Source of the DNA: Rotaria socialis
Taxonomy: Eukaryota; Rotifera; Eurotatoria; Philodinida; Philodinidae
Assembly (NCBI GenBank): GCA_905331475.1
Contig: CAJNYU010004201.1
Location: 70,935 to 134,934, forward strand
Direction: 5' to 3'
DNA: 64,000 nucleotides
Below, in pieces: positions 1 to 12,173 of this stretch; position 1 is the first letter of the stretch; every line of letters starts with the position of its first letter. The position numbers and the translations under genes were made by a program. Under the pieces are notes generated by a model, which saw nothing but the letters and a program-made list of their open reading frames with translations, was not told where the DNA came from and did no database searches.

Positions 1-26
1 TGTTTGTGATCGTTCTAAAAATTGGG

Positions 27-3000
27 TCATTTCTTTTGATATTCTTTAAAGTCATTCTTAGCTTTCTTTACCTCAGGTGTGCTATTGTCTTCTAATGTAT
101 TTATCGATAGAGAACGTGATTCTATTGCACTATCGATACCTTCATCATTATCATTTTCAGAATCGAAGTGACGTTTTGATGCAATTTGTTCTTGTTCTTG
201 ATGGCTATGAACCTGGGATGTTGTTAGAAGATTGTGCATAGCTGGAAAACGATTTACTGATGAACGACGAGGTATAGATGGGCGAAATTGAAGTATATTA
301 TTATAATTAGTTTCTATATAGGGAAATTAAATAGAAGAAAGCAAGTTGATAGATGTTAAATAATTTATTTTTGTTAAAAAAAACAAGCGAAACAAATGTC
401 TAACGGTGTTCTTTCTGTCCTGCCCACGATTGACATCAAACTTGTTCAAGGTCTCATTAAAAATAAGAACAAAATTATTTATATCATTTTAATGGGAAAA
501 AAACATTTTTTGTTCTTTATCTAATTATCTTGAAATAAGTCATTACAAGAATATAATTATATGAAATCGATGCTGAATTTCGCATTTATAAAAGAAGATT
601 TCTATAAGATAGAAAGATAATAGCTTTTATATTGATACCAGAAAAAATCATTTATAAATGGATACAAAAATGTTTTATCAATATCTATTTAACTCGTATA
701 TTATGAGTATTAGATTAGGTAAAGCAGAGTCATTGATAACTAGGGGCGTAACCAGAGGGTGGTTCAGCCCCCCTACAATTTTTTTCTGGTGGCGCTCGTA
801 CTGATAACGCCTACTTAAAAAAGGAAATAAGAGTTGCTTCTGTGTTTGTCGTTAAAAGTGCCTAATGGCCTGATACTTTTAAGTGTTTTTCTGTTGTCAG
901 GTACAAACCTTGTTTTTGACTAGTTATATGTGGTTCATTCGAAGTTTTATTATTATTTTTTGATAATTTTTTTGCCCATTCGTCTGTAAAAACTTTTTCA
1001 GTAAATGCTGTTGGATGATATTTATTATTTCCAGTTATAGTAAAATCTAATGTTGATCCACCGGGTATATGATTCGAAACAATTGTTGCTAAGGAGAATA
1101 ATAAAATTGAAAAATATTTTTTTTTGCCAATTAATTTGATGAATAGCTATTGTAACCTAGATTACACCTCGGTTTTTTTTTCGGTTGTTAGAACGGATGA
1201 AAAGTCACTACATGTTAGCAGACGGTGAAGTTATTCGACTGAATAATTATTTATCATAGGGGAGAAAACAGATTTCTATACACGCCTATCCTATGTTTTT
1301 GCACTCATCGTCTTACATGCACGAGTAATAATAATAATAATAAAATATTTGAAAAGTAAATTAAAAACTACGTCGATTTTATCCATCTTTTTACTTACTC
1401 TTTCTTTTTATTGTTTCCTTTTTACATTCTACATAGAGTCAACGATGGCGATGATTGGAATCGTTATTAAGAAGTACAAGAAAAGAGACCGAAATCAGCG
1501 GGATATCTAATATGCATTTAAAACGATGTTTCCCACGTTATTGTATACATTATACAGAAAGTAAAAACCACGCACTCAGTTAGTTACAGGATAATGAGAT
1601 GCAAATAATAACAAGAAGAAGAAGAAGAAGAAGAGGGAAAAGGAATAACTTCAGAATTCGTTTTCTATACTACCGGCTGATGTTTGATGTTTTGGCAGCA
1701 GAGTCATTCGTTTGTTAAAATGTAACGTTTGATACTGATGCTGATCTGATGTGAAAAAAGTGATAAGTAAAAAGGAACAGCAAGCGAGAGAATAAGTTTG
1801 TTCGAGAAAAACAAAAGTGCAGGAGAGAAACGATGATATCGATTGAATGAGATAAAAACTTACAACGTTTAATTGTTTCATAATGATGATGAGTACCAGT
1901 AAATCGATTTAAATCAATATCAACATCAGGCGGCTTCAATGGAGGTATTTCATGACTAGGCATCACCTACAAATAAAACTTCATGTGAAAATCCTTTTAA
2001 TAAACATCCATTGGTGTTTTACAATTTTTAATTACTACTCTTTTTTTTAATCTACATTCGTAAAAAAATTATTGGTGTGAAATAATCATATTAATAGATG
2101 GGCATAATAACTGTCATTAGCAACATGCAAGACTGGCAAAAACAAATTGGAAATACGATGATTATCATAAATCAGTTCTTTGATGAAGAAAACAAATTAG
2201 CCTCAAGATTTTTCTAGAAAACTTCAACTAATAAAATTCTTCTTCTGCCTCCCGGAATACAACATAATCCCATTTAATCCTCTACTAGCGTCATAGATTC
2301 GTGAATAAATAACTTGGTTAAGATAGTTCTGTAGAATAACGGAAGACTGCGTACATTAAAATTAAATCTAAGAGAAAGCCGACTTCGCAAAAAAATATTT
2401 TCTTCTTATAATGATTCTATTATAGCGAACGTGTTGAATTTTTAATGTTTAATGGGAGATAATTGGAGACGGCTAGAGACTAATATATCTTTTTCTTGTA
2501 TTAACTCAAATATTTAATGGAATATAAGGTTGCTTTAGTGAGTTTCTCATGCTTAAGAGACGAGAAAAAATATTTTCTCGTGAAAACAGAACAATATTTA
2601 ATCACATTGTATAATAATAAATTTAATATTAATGAACTAAGACAATAATAATAATAATAAAACAGCTAGAGGATCGATTATTTCCTATGAAAAATATTTA
2701 TTCGACTGCTTCAAGTAAAATATTATGCATTTAAAAGAACTCTTTCTTTTAAACGAGAATATAAATTATGTATTCAATTCCTTGATTGTCAAATTCTATG
2801 CATCGTATTTGTTAGAACTCATTATTATTCTTTTTTCTCTCTCTATGACTATCTAGATCATTAACGATATTCTTGAAATTCAACTGAAAAACAGTATATA
2901 ATAACTGAAAGTAAAAAAAAGAAACAGAACGGATGAATAAATATCAAATTTCATTAATTTAGAAGTTCCTATGTATTTTAGATGATTGAATAATAATTTC

Positions 3001-3063
3001 AAAAAATTTATTCTGAATAAAAATTAGAAAACTTACAGGAGTTGCTGATGTGTGTGCATGCAT
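27..3063 (-). CDS. Uncharacterised 198 aa protein, four exons
   Basis: Not recognised. Exons on the minus strand are 3037-3063, 1864-1966, 909-1088 and 27-313; all junctions are GT-AG and the phases agree, giving 597 coding bases. The first exon encodes only nine residues and ends at a perfect gtaagt donor. The protein is hydrophilic with no signal peptide or membrane segment. A Pro/Asp block (LKPPDVDIDLNRFTG) is followed by HHHYETIKR, then a conserved-looking patch (PGGSTLDFTITGNNKYHP, KVFTDEWAKKL), and a C-terminus rich in Ser, Asp and Glu with basic clusters (SKRHF, VKKAK), so a nuclear or cytoskeletal adaptor is possible. Intron 1 is about 1.07 kb, long for this window. The gene model is well supported; the function is unknown. 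Confidence 0.6.
742..776. repeat. Possible transposon end, GGGGCGTAACCAG motif
   Basis: Inside intron 3 of the first gene a GC-rich 35-base block reads aggggcgtaaccagagggtg and continues into ggttcagcccccctac. Its ends are partly inverted (taggggc against gccccccta). It stands out sharply from the AT-rich intron and resembles the GGGGCGTAGCCAG-type ends of dispersed repeats in several animals. No partner end was found nearby, so it may be a solo terminus. Low certainty. Confidence 0.3.
1967..3036. other. Long intron, no gene seen
   Basis: First intron of the unknown four-exon gene. It is AT-rich with simple runs such as ataataataata. I see no exon, RNA gene or complete repeat in it. Confidence 0.5.
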
Positions 3064-4021
3064 ACAGCCAATAGAGATGATTTCTACACTGTTAGCTCAT
3101 TTGAAATGTACGTTTTACTATAAAAATCTTCGATAAAGTGAAGAAAATGAACTGATATACTCTTTAACATAGTTAATATTTTTCTCTCTGTTTTTTGTTC
3201 TTCTATGTCCGGCTTACGAATAGGGCGCGTCGACTAAACCAGCTAAAGAGATCATTATCGTCGAGCATGAACATCTTTTAGCAAACGCTGTCAATGAACT
3301 TTCTTAGTCGCAGTAGTTGTCACGTCAAGACATGAAAGAAGTCGCAAGGTGATGATAATGGTTGTTAATTTTTTCTTTCACTCTTTTTTTTTTGTTCTTC
3401 AAATGGTGCGTACTCATTCATTTAATAGTACGCATGCGTGTGTGTTTCTCCTCCCATTTCAACAACAGCAATACAGCAAAGGTTTCAATCAACGTTTCTC
3501 ATGTGTTTTCACATACACCAATGTCGATCATTGTTGTCGTCGCTCTTTATTTCCTTCTACTTTCAGTTACTGATAAGGATGCTTGTCTTTCTGTGGTTGC
3601 TTCATTTTTTCTTCTATATATTAAGGGCAGCCATTTAAAAAACACTTAGAATATGAATTAAAGGAAAATGCAATGAATAGAATAGAACATTGATAAATAT
3701 GAATAAATTTACATACTCTTATCCCATACATGAATTTTTACTGCTAAAATAGTTAGAATTTAAATCAATATTTACATGGGCGATTGACAAATCTTTCTTT
3801 TATCGAATAGAAAATATACAATCGAAGTGTTTAGATAGGATCTCGAAGATCTACTTATGAAAGAATAAAGCTTAAAGTCAAACGAAGAAAACTGATTTGA
3901 TTATTTTCATCAGAAATTCTAGATAAACATTTAAACACTTGAGACAACTAAGAAAAAAAAACAGCTACAGTGTACTGTGTAAGAACAGTATTTAGGAAAA
4001 TTCTACTGCTAATGGGTTTCT
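3064..4021. other. Intergenic region, no gene seen
   Basis: This is the stretch between two minus-strand genes: the 5' side of the unknown gene and the 3' side of the TOG-repeat gene. Overlapping short plus-strand frames at 3349-3649 are Phe/Ser-rich translations of a pyrimidine-rich tract and lack coding character. It probably holds a promoter and a 3' UTR, but no specific site can be named. Confidence 0.5.
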
Positions 4022-7000
4022 TTATTTAGTTTTATTCGTATTGACTATTGTTTGGAGTAAAAGTGTACTTAGCTCGGAAGCAAAAAGAATCTATTAAAAA
4101 ATATTGAGAAAACTAAACAAAAACTTACAGCATCATTTGTATTTGTTTTTGTAATCGTTTCAGCTAACGGCATTGCTAATTGAAGTAGTTTATTACTTAT
4201 TGAAGTTTGTTTTATTGCCGCTGATGAAGATGGAGGCTCCACAAACGTTGCTGTTGCTGCTGTTGGCTGGGGTGTTGGTGGTTGAATATTTACAACTTGT
4301 ATAAATTTTGCATCAGGATCATTAACTGTTGAAATATCACATACTAAACCAGGTGTTATATTTCCTTCGTCAGTTAATGATGGAAGTGAATTACGTTGCA
4401 AACGAAAACGTAATGCATTTGATGCATCGGTAGATAGATTTTCAACGAATGAAAAAACAAGTTTTATTGGTGGATTTGCTTCAAATGTTGCCAATGTTAT
4501 TGGTTTGTATGTATTAAAATAACTAAAAATTACAGTAAAACATTCAATAGCTCCATGGCGTAATTCACGACGATTTGATATTAACATAGGTAGAAGATTT
4601 TTAGCAGTTTTAGCTAAATTATCATAATTATGTTGACGATATTTTAATAATGTTGCCGTAACGATAGCAAGCATTTCAAGTTGAATACGATAATTGAAAC
4701 GTTCAAAATTCTCCTCGATTAATTCATTGAGAATAAGTTGAGGTTGAACAAAATTCTCCAGTAATAATATTAAACTCACACTTAATTTCTATTTATAAAA
4801 CGAAAAAGCAAAAAAGAAGATTAATAATCTAAAGAGTAACTCAAAAATAAACTGAATGTTATTGTGTTTATCTTCTTATTTAAATACGTCAAAATAAACA
4901 AGATTATTTCATTGATTTGAAAATGACACGTGATCGTTTGAGTGGTTTTCATGTCCTTGGCGAACATACTTAAAAGTCCTAACCTTGCAACAATTAATTG
5001 TTCGATACAATTTCTATTAAAAATAATAATTATTCTCTAACTCACTCAAATAGATACTTCAATTCTTCAATGTGATCAAATCGAAATATAAAAACTTACT
5101 GCTAGTTGTCGATTGTTTGACTGTCCATTAAGAAGAATATTTTTGAATATTGTACAAATTGTTTTATAATTTCTTTTACAATAATTAACTTGCGCATGTT
5201 TTATAAGCCAACCAAGACATGTGCATAGAACAAGTTTTATTTTAATTGCTAATTCAAGATTCGATGATGTTATATATGATAATAGATCAAGTATAATTGT
5301 TAAAAATGAATGTAGCGCTTGATGAAACTGCGGATTATGTGGCGTTGATGAATATTGTGCACGTATAGATTGTAAACATTTTTCACACGCCTGTTTAAAC
5401 AGATCGAAATAATGTAACCGATTTGCATCATTAGCTGATAACCATTTTGAACGCATTAACTCAACAATGGAATCAAATTCAGAATTGTCATTCGGTGTTA
5501 TTGCTGTTGCAACAGGCATTTGTGATGGTACCGGAGGTTTCCGTGTAAGAAATAGATTATTTGAACTATCCACATGATTATTTCCAAGTAAACGGGCACT
5601 ATTATTTTCTGCATAATAGATAAAGAAAAGCGTTTAAAATTACGTCAAAGTATGGATTTTCTAAGATAGTAATTTGCATGAAGGATATCAAATTCTCAGT
5701 GCTTTTGTAAATTAAAGAGTTGCCAGAACTGAGTGTCCTACATTTCAAAGAAATTTGATGAACATTAGAAAAAAAAAGACTGAATTGATATGAGATTTAG
5801 TGTCTAATGTACGAAGAACATCATTTGAACTGTCTTTTAGATCATAACTTTCAGCTATAACTCAAAATTACATAGAAATAAAACCAAGGGGGAAAAAGCT
5901 GATTTAAATCACAGTAAAACTCAACTTACAATCAATAGAAATTAACTGTATTGGAATGAGTTTGCGTGAGTTTCGGTGCCTTTGAATGATTTTCAATAAT
6001 AATTTATGATTTGGAATAGTTTTTAGTTAGTTTAGCAAATTTTTCGTTTTCTCAAACTCATCTTAAATCAGCTGAACTCAGAAAAATCATGAAACTCATA
6101 AATCGCTTTTTCCCCCTTGAATAAAACACTCTTTTTATAGATTATTTTAGAATAAAGAGATGAGTTTTTAAATAATTTTCTTCTTGAAAGGTATTAGATA
6201 AGATATACGGAATTCTTGAACCTCAACTATTGTAAACTTAATAACATTTGCTATTCGCGAGTCGTTGAGTTGACAACTACTCGCGCATTTCAGCCTTGTG
6301 CTGGCATGGATAACTCAGCGGTTAGAACTCGAAAACAGTTTAATTATCTTTTAATTAAATAGAATAATAGAATAATTCATTTTCTAGGAAATGAAATGTT
6401 CCTACATGTCACTTGTCAACTGAACAGCCTACATTTTTTTAGGACACGCTCAAAAATAAATTTTGCTTCTATTTCCTATCGAACAACAAAAAAGAGAACC
6501 TGCATGTTTTTCTCTAAATCGATGCTGTAGAATAAGGAAAGGCCGTGAATGGCTCGAAGACATCGCTCCTTTTTCTTAAGATTTAGTTGTTCTATCATTT
6601 TGTCGCACCAGAAGAAATTTTTAATTAAGCATACTTAAAAAACTAGATTTTGCCTCTTTTGGATTCTTTATTGACAATTATTATGAGCGTCGTATCGATT
6701 TATGATATCTGTTTGAAAATATGAACTTTTACCTTTTAAATCCTTCATGTGTGTTGCTTGTACTGATGCTCGTGGTGTTTCATCATCATCTTCTAGAGCA
6801 GTATCAATATTGGTTATTTTTAGATCATCATCTTTCAGTGGTATATATGCATAATAGGTTCGTTTTAATGTTGATGAATAAGTTTCAAGATAATTATTAA
6901 ACAAATCTACGCCTAATATACGTTTCATATGTTGAATTGAATTAATAAGAATATCATGATATGCTGAACGAAATGCATTTTCTTGTAAACATTGAAGAAG

Positions 7001-7643
7001 AATTTCTAGAATAGGTGATAAATTTTCATTTTGATGTGTATTTGTTAATAAATCATTCAATAATTGAATAGATTTGACGCGTATGCGCACACTTGAAGAT
7101 TTTAAACCATCTTGAGAATAAAGATATAAAAATGTGGGAATATCTTGAGTTGTACGAAGTTGTTTTATTAGTAATTGGCTTGCTAACGCTTGAACATCGT
7201 TGTTTGCCGATGAAAAACATTGAATGATTCCTAAAAATAAGCTCAAGCCATGTTTTTATCTTTCGAATTATTCTAGCTTAAAACTTACCTGGTAGATAAA
7301 TACGTTGATCATACTGATAAAGATTTGTTTGAAGTTCCGATAATAATGTCAGACAATTCTGTTGATATTCAATATGGGATGTTTGTTGAAGAGTATTTGC
7401 TAGAGATGATAAAACTTCGCGCTTTTGTGCAACATCAAGAATAGTTGATAGACGATTGCGGCGAGAATTTTTACACCAACGATTAACTATTTGAATTTTA
7501 TGATCATTACTAGGATCATGTAGAAGAATATCAATTAATTGACTATCGGCAACGGTTATGTCCGCTTTAGGCAATAGGAATGGATTTGATGATGAAGAAC
7601 CGGAACCATTGGACATTGTATGAAATGATGAAGTAAGCGCCAT
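4022..7643 (-). CDS. TOG/HEAT-repeat microtubule protein, TOGARAM-like
   Basis: Five minus-strand exons, 7289-7643, 6733-7230, 5100-5608, 4129-4788 and 4022-4090, join in frame into 696 aa. The N-terminal 280 residues form paired HEAT helices. Motifs such as SSSVRIRVKSIQLLNDLL and a closing LKRTYYAYIPL match my memory of TOG1 of TOGARAM1/FAM179B (crescerin), a tubulin-binding protein of the ciliary axoneme. After a Ser/Pro linker a second helical block (about 290-500) includes LISNRRELRHGAIECF, again TOG-like, followed by a low-complexity Ala/Thr/Pro region and a short amphipathic end. Vertebrate TOGARAM1 is about 1,700 aa with four TOGs, so this is either a short paralogue or a related TOG protein. 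Start: ATG 7641-7643, with a tttcttttag acceptor 23 bases upstream. The 1.1 kb intron 2 carries a MITE. Confidence 0.65.
5885..6119. mobile_element. hAT-type MITE, 235 bp, with intact 8-bp target duplication
   Basis: The element begins CAAGGGGGAAAAAGC and ends GCTTTTTCCCCCTTG, a perfect 15-bp terminal inverted repeat. It is flanked by the same octamer aataaaac at 5877-5884 and 6120-6127. An 8-bp duplication is diagnostic of the hAT superfamily. The interior has no open frame and contains further inverted gagtttg/caaactc segments. It lies in intron 2 of the TOG-repeat gene. Undamaged termini and duplication suggest a fairly recent, non-autonomous insertion. Confidence 0.88.
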
Positions 7644-7668
7644 TGATAATGATCAACATGAATGATCT
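7644..7668 (-). promoter_or_regulatory. Splice acceptor and leader before the TOG gene ATG
   Basis: On the minus strand a pyrimidine-rich aaatttttcttttag ends 23 bases before the ATG. With no upstream exon visible, it may be a spliced-leader trans-splice site or the end of a 5' UTR intron. Confidence 0.45.
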
Positions 7669-10298
7669 AAAAGAAAAATTTCTTTTGTATAATAAAATCT
7701 GTATGTTTGGCGACAAAAAACAACATTAGTGTTCTTTTTTTTCCTTTTTCTTTTAAACGCCTACAATCCTATTTGTTCTGGAAACGAAAGAAAAACAAAA
7801 GGAAAAAAATAATCGTTATGATATAACCTTGAATAAGGGCTGAAGATAATTTCGCTATAAAGAAATAAGACCTTTGAAGCTTTTGTCGCTGTTAAAAAAA
7901 CGAAAAAAAAATCCCACATGATACATCATGAAATGTGATTCTTATTCATGTACGTTTTTCTTCTTCTTTTCTCATAAGTCACATAGTCAGTTTTCTCTTG
8001 TTTGTTTCGTTTAGTATTATAAAAGAGTATAAATGCATTGTTACGACATGACAGATGTCGAAACCCGTAGTGAACATGGTTAACACCTCTAAAAAGAGTT
8101 GCTAACCAACAGACAGCTGCTGACATCTATGCACACAGAATGTTTCAGTTACTTAAGATAAAAAAAAGAGGTTAAACTGCTCTTGTCATCTTTCTGACCT
8201 AACATAAGAGCAATTACCGATAGCACTTGCTGGCCTAGATGGTTCATCGTGTTGTTTATTCAGTCTATCTATATATGTAGCCATTAAACGTTGAGTCATT
8301 CAGTTTAGCAAACAAGTTTGATCGGTGAGTAACATTGTTTGAAACAATTTTAAGTGACTTTAAATGGTAATGTTTTTACAATGTTTGATGGATGATTCTT
8401 TCACTGCACATCACAATATAAAAGAAAACTTTGAATCTAAAATATTTTGCTTTTGATATTTTTTAAGTTAGTTCTTTGTTGTAACAGAAGTGAAGCCTAC
8501 GTGTGGTCTGTTTTGTGTACAATCAAGCAAATATTTATTATCAACAAATGAAAATAAAAACGTGGATTGACTAAAATGTTTTCCACGTGATCAAAAGAAG
8601 TAAAAAGAAATTGCTGTCGGCAACAGCGCAAATATTAAGGATATACCACACCGACACGCAGAAAAAAGTGACTTTTTTAATGGTAGTTCACATAAGTATC
8701 CATTGTTGAAATTTATTTATGAAAGAATGAATATAAATTTCATGTAATAAATCTGTTCAATAGTTTTTCACGATACCTCTATCTAGATGATTCTTTTCTG
8801 TCGTCTGAATTTCATAAATGGTAAATCGGCTCTAGTTTCATCAAAAAGAAAAATAAGTTCTACACATGCAAGCTTTTCATTTTTTTTTCTTTTGCTATTC
8901 TCTGTTGGAAATATTCAAGAGGTGAAAACTTAGTGAATAAGTGGCCCATAAATATCTTTCAATTATATTAGTATAATCGATTTCTCTCTAGGCTAAGCAC
9001 AGTATGAGATTCGCTTGATTAACGCAATAGTGTATGTAATGAATACAACTGCGCATATTCTAAAGTATCCTGTTTGATCACACCGTGCAACTGTGCATTC
9101 TCTCAATCATAAATTTCCGTGAATACTATATTTAGTTGTATGGAAAACATTAACGAGGTGGAAATCGATAAATATAGTAATCAAAATCGTCTTTGCCCTA
9201 GAAACAAAACCAAATTTTAATTCAGCGAAACTTACCATAGTATCCAACTTTAAGTCTTACTGTTTGACGCTGACGTATGAATTTCTAAAAACACCCGTTT
9301 GTTTTTCAAAAAGGAAGCAAAGTGAGATGTTCTATGCAAATTAAGAATTTCTCCAAGACAATGAACTCTAATGTTCGATTGACTATCTTAGAACGTATTT
9401 TGCATCGCTGGTTTTAATAAAAAAAAAAAAAAGAGAAAAACGATGACTGATATTTCACCATAGTCGAATAGATCATTATTTTAACATGGATAACTGTGGC
9501 TAACTTAGCCGATAAATCATAAACAGATGATTTCTACTGCAGAATCAAATAGAATTTTATTTCAAAGCAATCAAAAAGAAACATCATACATGTCTGCATG
9601 TGAAAAAGGCGACATAGGGATTAAACTGAAGGCTAAGACTCTCCATAGAAACTCTTTTGTTTGACAAAAAATGGAATCTAAGTTTGTATCATAGGAAAAA
9701 ATAAGAAATATTTTTCTCTTTTGACATCCAGATGACTTTTCGAAGGAAGTTCAAGCCAATTAACTTGTTTTTGCATGACAGATTTATCAATTTTGAGTCT
9801 CTGAAAAGTATTTTGACCGTGTCAACATTGAATGAGCAATATCACTTCTAATTTCAGTGAGACAGATGGTGTTAGTTTGCGTCAACTATTCCGACCTTTA
9901 AAAAAATGGTATCTAAATCACGAAAGATTATACAATTTCGAATTGTTTTTCTCTTCATTTTTAAATGAACAAAATACCAAAAATTTGTTTACTACTATGG
10001 TTTGTCAATCAAAGGCATTGAAATTTCTCTCATCTGATTTAACTAATACTTTCTTTTGTTTTTAAAAATTAAAACTAGATATTGGCACGCAGTAATATTT
10101 CTATTACTTTTAACACCCTATTCATTCAAACGATGACAGAAAATGAATCAAGATCTACTTGAAAAAAATCTTTTCGAGCAATAGAAAAGCACAAATTTCG
10201 GCATGGATTACATCAAACTCTGTAATTTATGTTACAGTCGAGTTATCACAGTTTTCTTGGAAAGATAAATTCATGTCTCAATCATAGTGTACTGCACA
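7669..10298. other. Gene-free intergenic block
   Basis: About 2.6 kb with no convincing gene. Short frames at 7926-8126 (minus) and 9832-10065 (plus) have no splice context or recognisable motif and look random. It contains poly-A/T runs and is AT-rich throughout. It probably includes the upstream region of the TOG gene. Confidence 0.45.
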
Positions 10299-10470
10299 GG
10301 AGTCCGAAACCCGATTCCTACTCCGACTCCGACGGAGTCGGAGTGGGAATCGGAATGAAAAGAAAAAAAAATTAGAAGTCGGACTTGGAATCGGAATCGT
10401 GAAAAAATATTTTCCGGAGTCGGAGTCGGAGTAAAAAATGGCGCTGGACTCCGAAACTCGATTTCTACTG
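10299..10470. repeat. CGGAGT-type low-complexity repeat, copy 1
   Basis: A 170-base patch is built from degenerate 6-base units CGGAGT/CGGAAT separated by short A-rich spacers, with a palindromic junction ctccgactccgacggagtcg near its left end. GC content is much higher than in the flanks. A second copy lies at 10913-11091. The units are diverged in step, as in a dispersed minisatellite-bearing element rather than a fresh microsatellite. Confidence 0.7.
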
Positions 10471-10699
10471 TAACGAAGCTAAAGTAGTAGAAGATGAAAT
10501 AAATTTTTTGTGACTTAATTTTTGAGCTATACTACAACAAAAATCGCATCATCTGACTTTCACTTAGATAGAAGTTTATTCATGAGTATATTGTATAATA
10601 AACAAAGACATGCTAATTTTAACTTAATAAATAAATCTTAAGCAAAAAAAAATGGCACAAGAAAAATATTGACATTAACCACTAGTATAAAAAAATAGA

Positions 10700-10901
10700 C
10701 TAATCAAGAATATTCTCTTTATTATAATCATTGAAAGTATCGTCGACATCGATACATAATTGTTTAGGAGCTGTGCAGGTTGATTCTTCAGAAGATACTG
10801 TTGTTATCGATAGCATTGATGATATTCGTTCCTTAGTAATTCGTTTACTCATATATCCTTTCAGAATATCAAACATTTGATATGAATTAGATGTCACTAA
10901 G
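10700..10901 (-). CDS. Terminal exon or small protein, unknown
   Basis: An open frame follows a strong tttttttgcag acceptor at 10902 and runs to a stop at 10700-10702. It encodes about 66 residues in frame from the acceptor, or 58 aa if it starts at ATG 10874-10876. The protein is polar, with a helical N-terminal half (FDILKGYMSKRITKERISSM) and an acidic tail ending in DYNKENILD. It is sandwiched between the two CGGAGT repeat copies, and no other exon could be linked. It is either the last exon of a minus-strand gene or a trans-spliced small gene downstream of ARL6IP5. Function unknown. Confidence 0.35.
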
Positions 10902-10912
10902 CTGCAAAAAAA

Positions 10913-11091
10913 AGGTCGGGTTTTTCCGGAGTCGGGATCGGATTCCGGAAAAATTTACCGTCGGAGTCGGAGTTGGAATCGGAATCGAAAAAAAAATTTC
11001 TTCGGAGTCGGAGTTGGAAGCGGAATTGAAAAGAAAATTTTTTCGGAATCGGGTCGGGTTTAGGAATCAAAAAGTACGACTCCGCTGATCT
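10913..11091. repeat. CGGAGT-type low-complexity repeat, copy 2
   Basis: Same family and orientation as 10299-10470: units such as cggagtcggagttggaatcg with runs of A between. It ends in gactccgctgatctctac. It sits immediately upstream of the acceptor of the small minus-strand exon. Confidence 0.7.
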
Positions 11092-11301
11092 CTACTCAAT
11101 CACCAATAAACGGTCAACGTTTGTACCTAAGTTTTCATATGTTTATTATAGTAAGGAAAAATAATCTGAAGCACTAAGTAGAGTAATAAAGAACAAGATC
11201 ACCGCAATTATATATAACTGTATATAAGGATAACAAGAGAAAATCGAAACTAATAAAAAAACAATGAGCGAATCTCATTTAATTATTTTTTCTTTCGTTA
11301 T

Positions 11302-12039
11302 TTATTCCAATAATGATGAACTTCGTAATCCAAGTGCACTAAGGAATATGCCCATAGGTGTTGCTTGAACACCAAGTCGATCAAATTTATTTACCACTTT
11401 ATTTGCTAAATTTCTTGTTCGAAATGTAGCATGAAGAATAATCACTAAAACAAAAAAAAATGAAATAATAAAACTGCTCATAAAACAAAAAAAAATACTA
11501 CAAACATTGAATAGGTAAAACAATTCCAAATAAGAAAATCATTAATTTTCCAAGAAAACTTAATATTAAATAAGAAATACCAAGTATGCCAACAAGAACA
11601 ATTAACGGTCGATCTTCTTTAGCTGAACGAATAAATTGTTCTGCAGCAGCCAATGAATTATTGCCAAATCCAGGTGATGACGATAAATAAACAAAACCCA
11701 TTAATACAGCCAAAACCACAACTAAACCGAAAAGGAAATCAATTGGATAGCTGATTCTGAAAAAAAATATATAAATAAAACAAATATGGCAATACTTTTT
11801 AAAAAGGATTTTTCGGCTTACCCAACTAGAAGAAATAGAGCAATGCCAAAAGCAAAGTAATTCGTTTGATAATAAATTAAATTGTTAACAATACGTTTAT
11901 TCAAACGTGGAAGATCAGAAAAATTCGGTGCATTCCATGTTGCATCGAGAATAAAATCATTTACTGAACGAAATGGTGTAAAACGTACGTCCTGCTGGGA
12001 TAATTGATCTTGAATTGTACGCCCTATGTCTGACTTCAT
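11302..12039 (-). CDS. ARL6IP5: PRA1 family protein 3 (ARL6IP5/JWA) homologue
   Basis: Minus-strand exons 11822-12039, 11506-11756 and 11302-11444 give 203 aa (human 188). It is a hairpin membrane protein of the ER that restrains glutamate transporter traffic and shapes membranes. The family signature is clear: an N-terminal RPW-like FTPFRS, then NNLIYYQTNYFAF leading into the first hydrophobic pair, a second hydrophobic pair (about 110-160), then LHATFRTRNLANKV and the closing GVQATPMGIFLSALG, which matches human KRTPMGIVLDAL. ATG 12037-12039 is preferred over an upstream in-frame ATG because a catttttcag acceptor ends six bases before it. The BRD7/9 stop is only 134 bp upstream on the same strand, so the two may be co-transcribed. 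Confidence 0.92.
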
Positions 12040-12062
12040 ATTTATCTGAAAAATGACACACA
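12040..12062 (-). promoter_or_regulatory. Candidate trans-splice acceptor between BRD7/9 and ARL6IP5
   Basis: In the 134-bp gap after the BRD7/9 stop, the minus strand reads gtgtcatttttcag and then ATAAATATG. A clean acceptor six bases from the ATG, with no donor visible inside the gap, fits spliced-leader addition to a downstream cistron. Confidence 0.55.
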
Positions 12063-12173
12063 TTTAGTACACAATCACTGTCCCTAATTTCTATTGGACA
12101 ATATTAACAACAACAAAACACAAAAACAAAGTCAATCCGTTTGTACAAATTAAATAAAAACACGTTATTTTGT

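Noticed and set aside
7926-10065. Two isolated frames of 66 and 77 codons
   Set aside because: No homology feel, no acceptor or donor, composition like the flanks.
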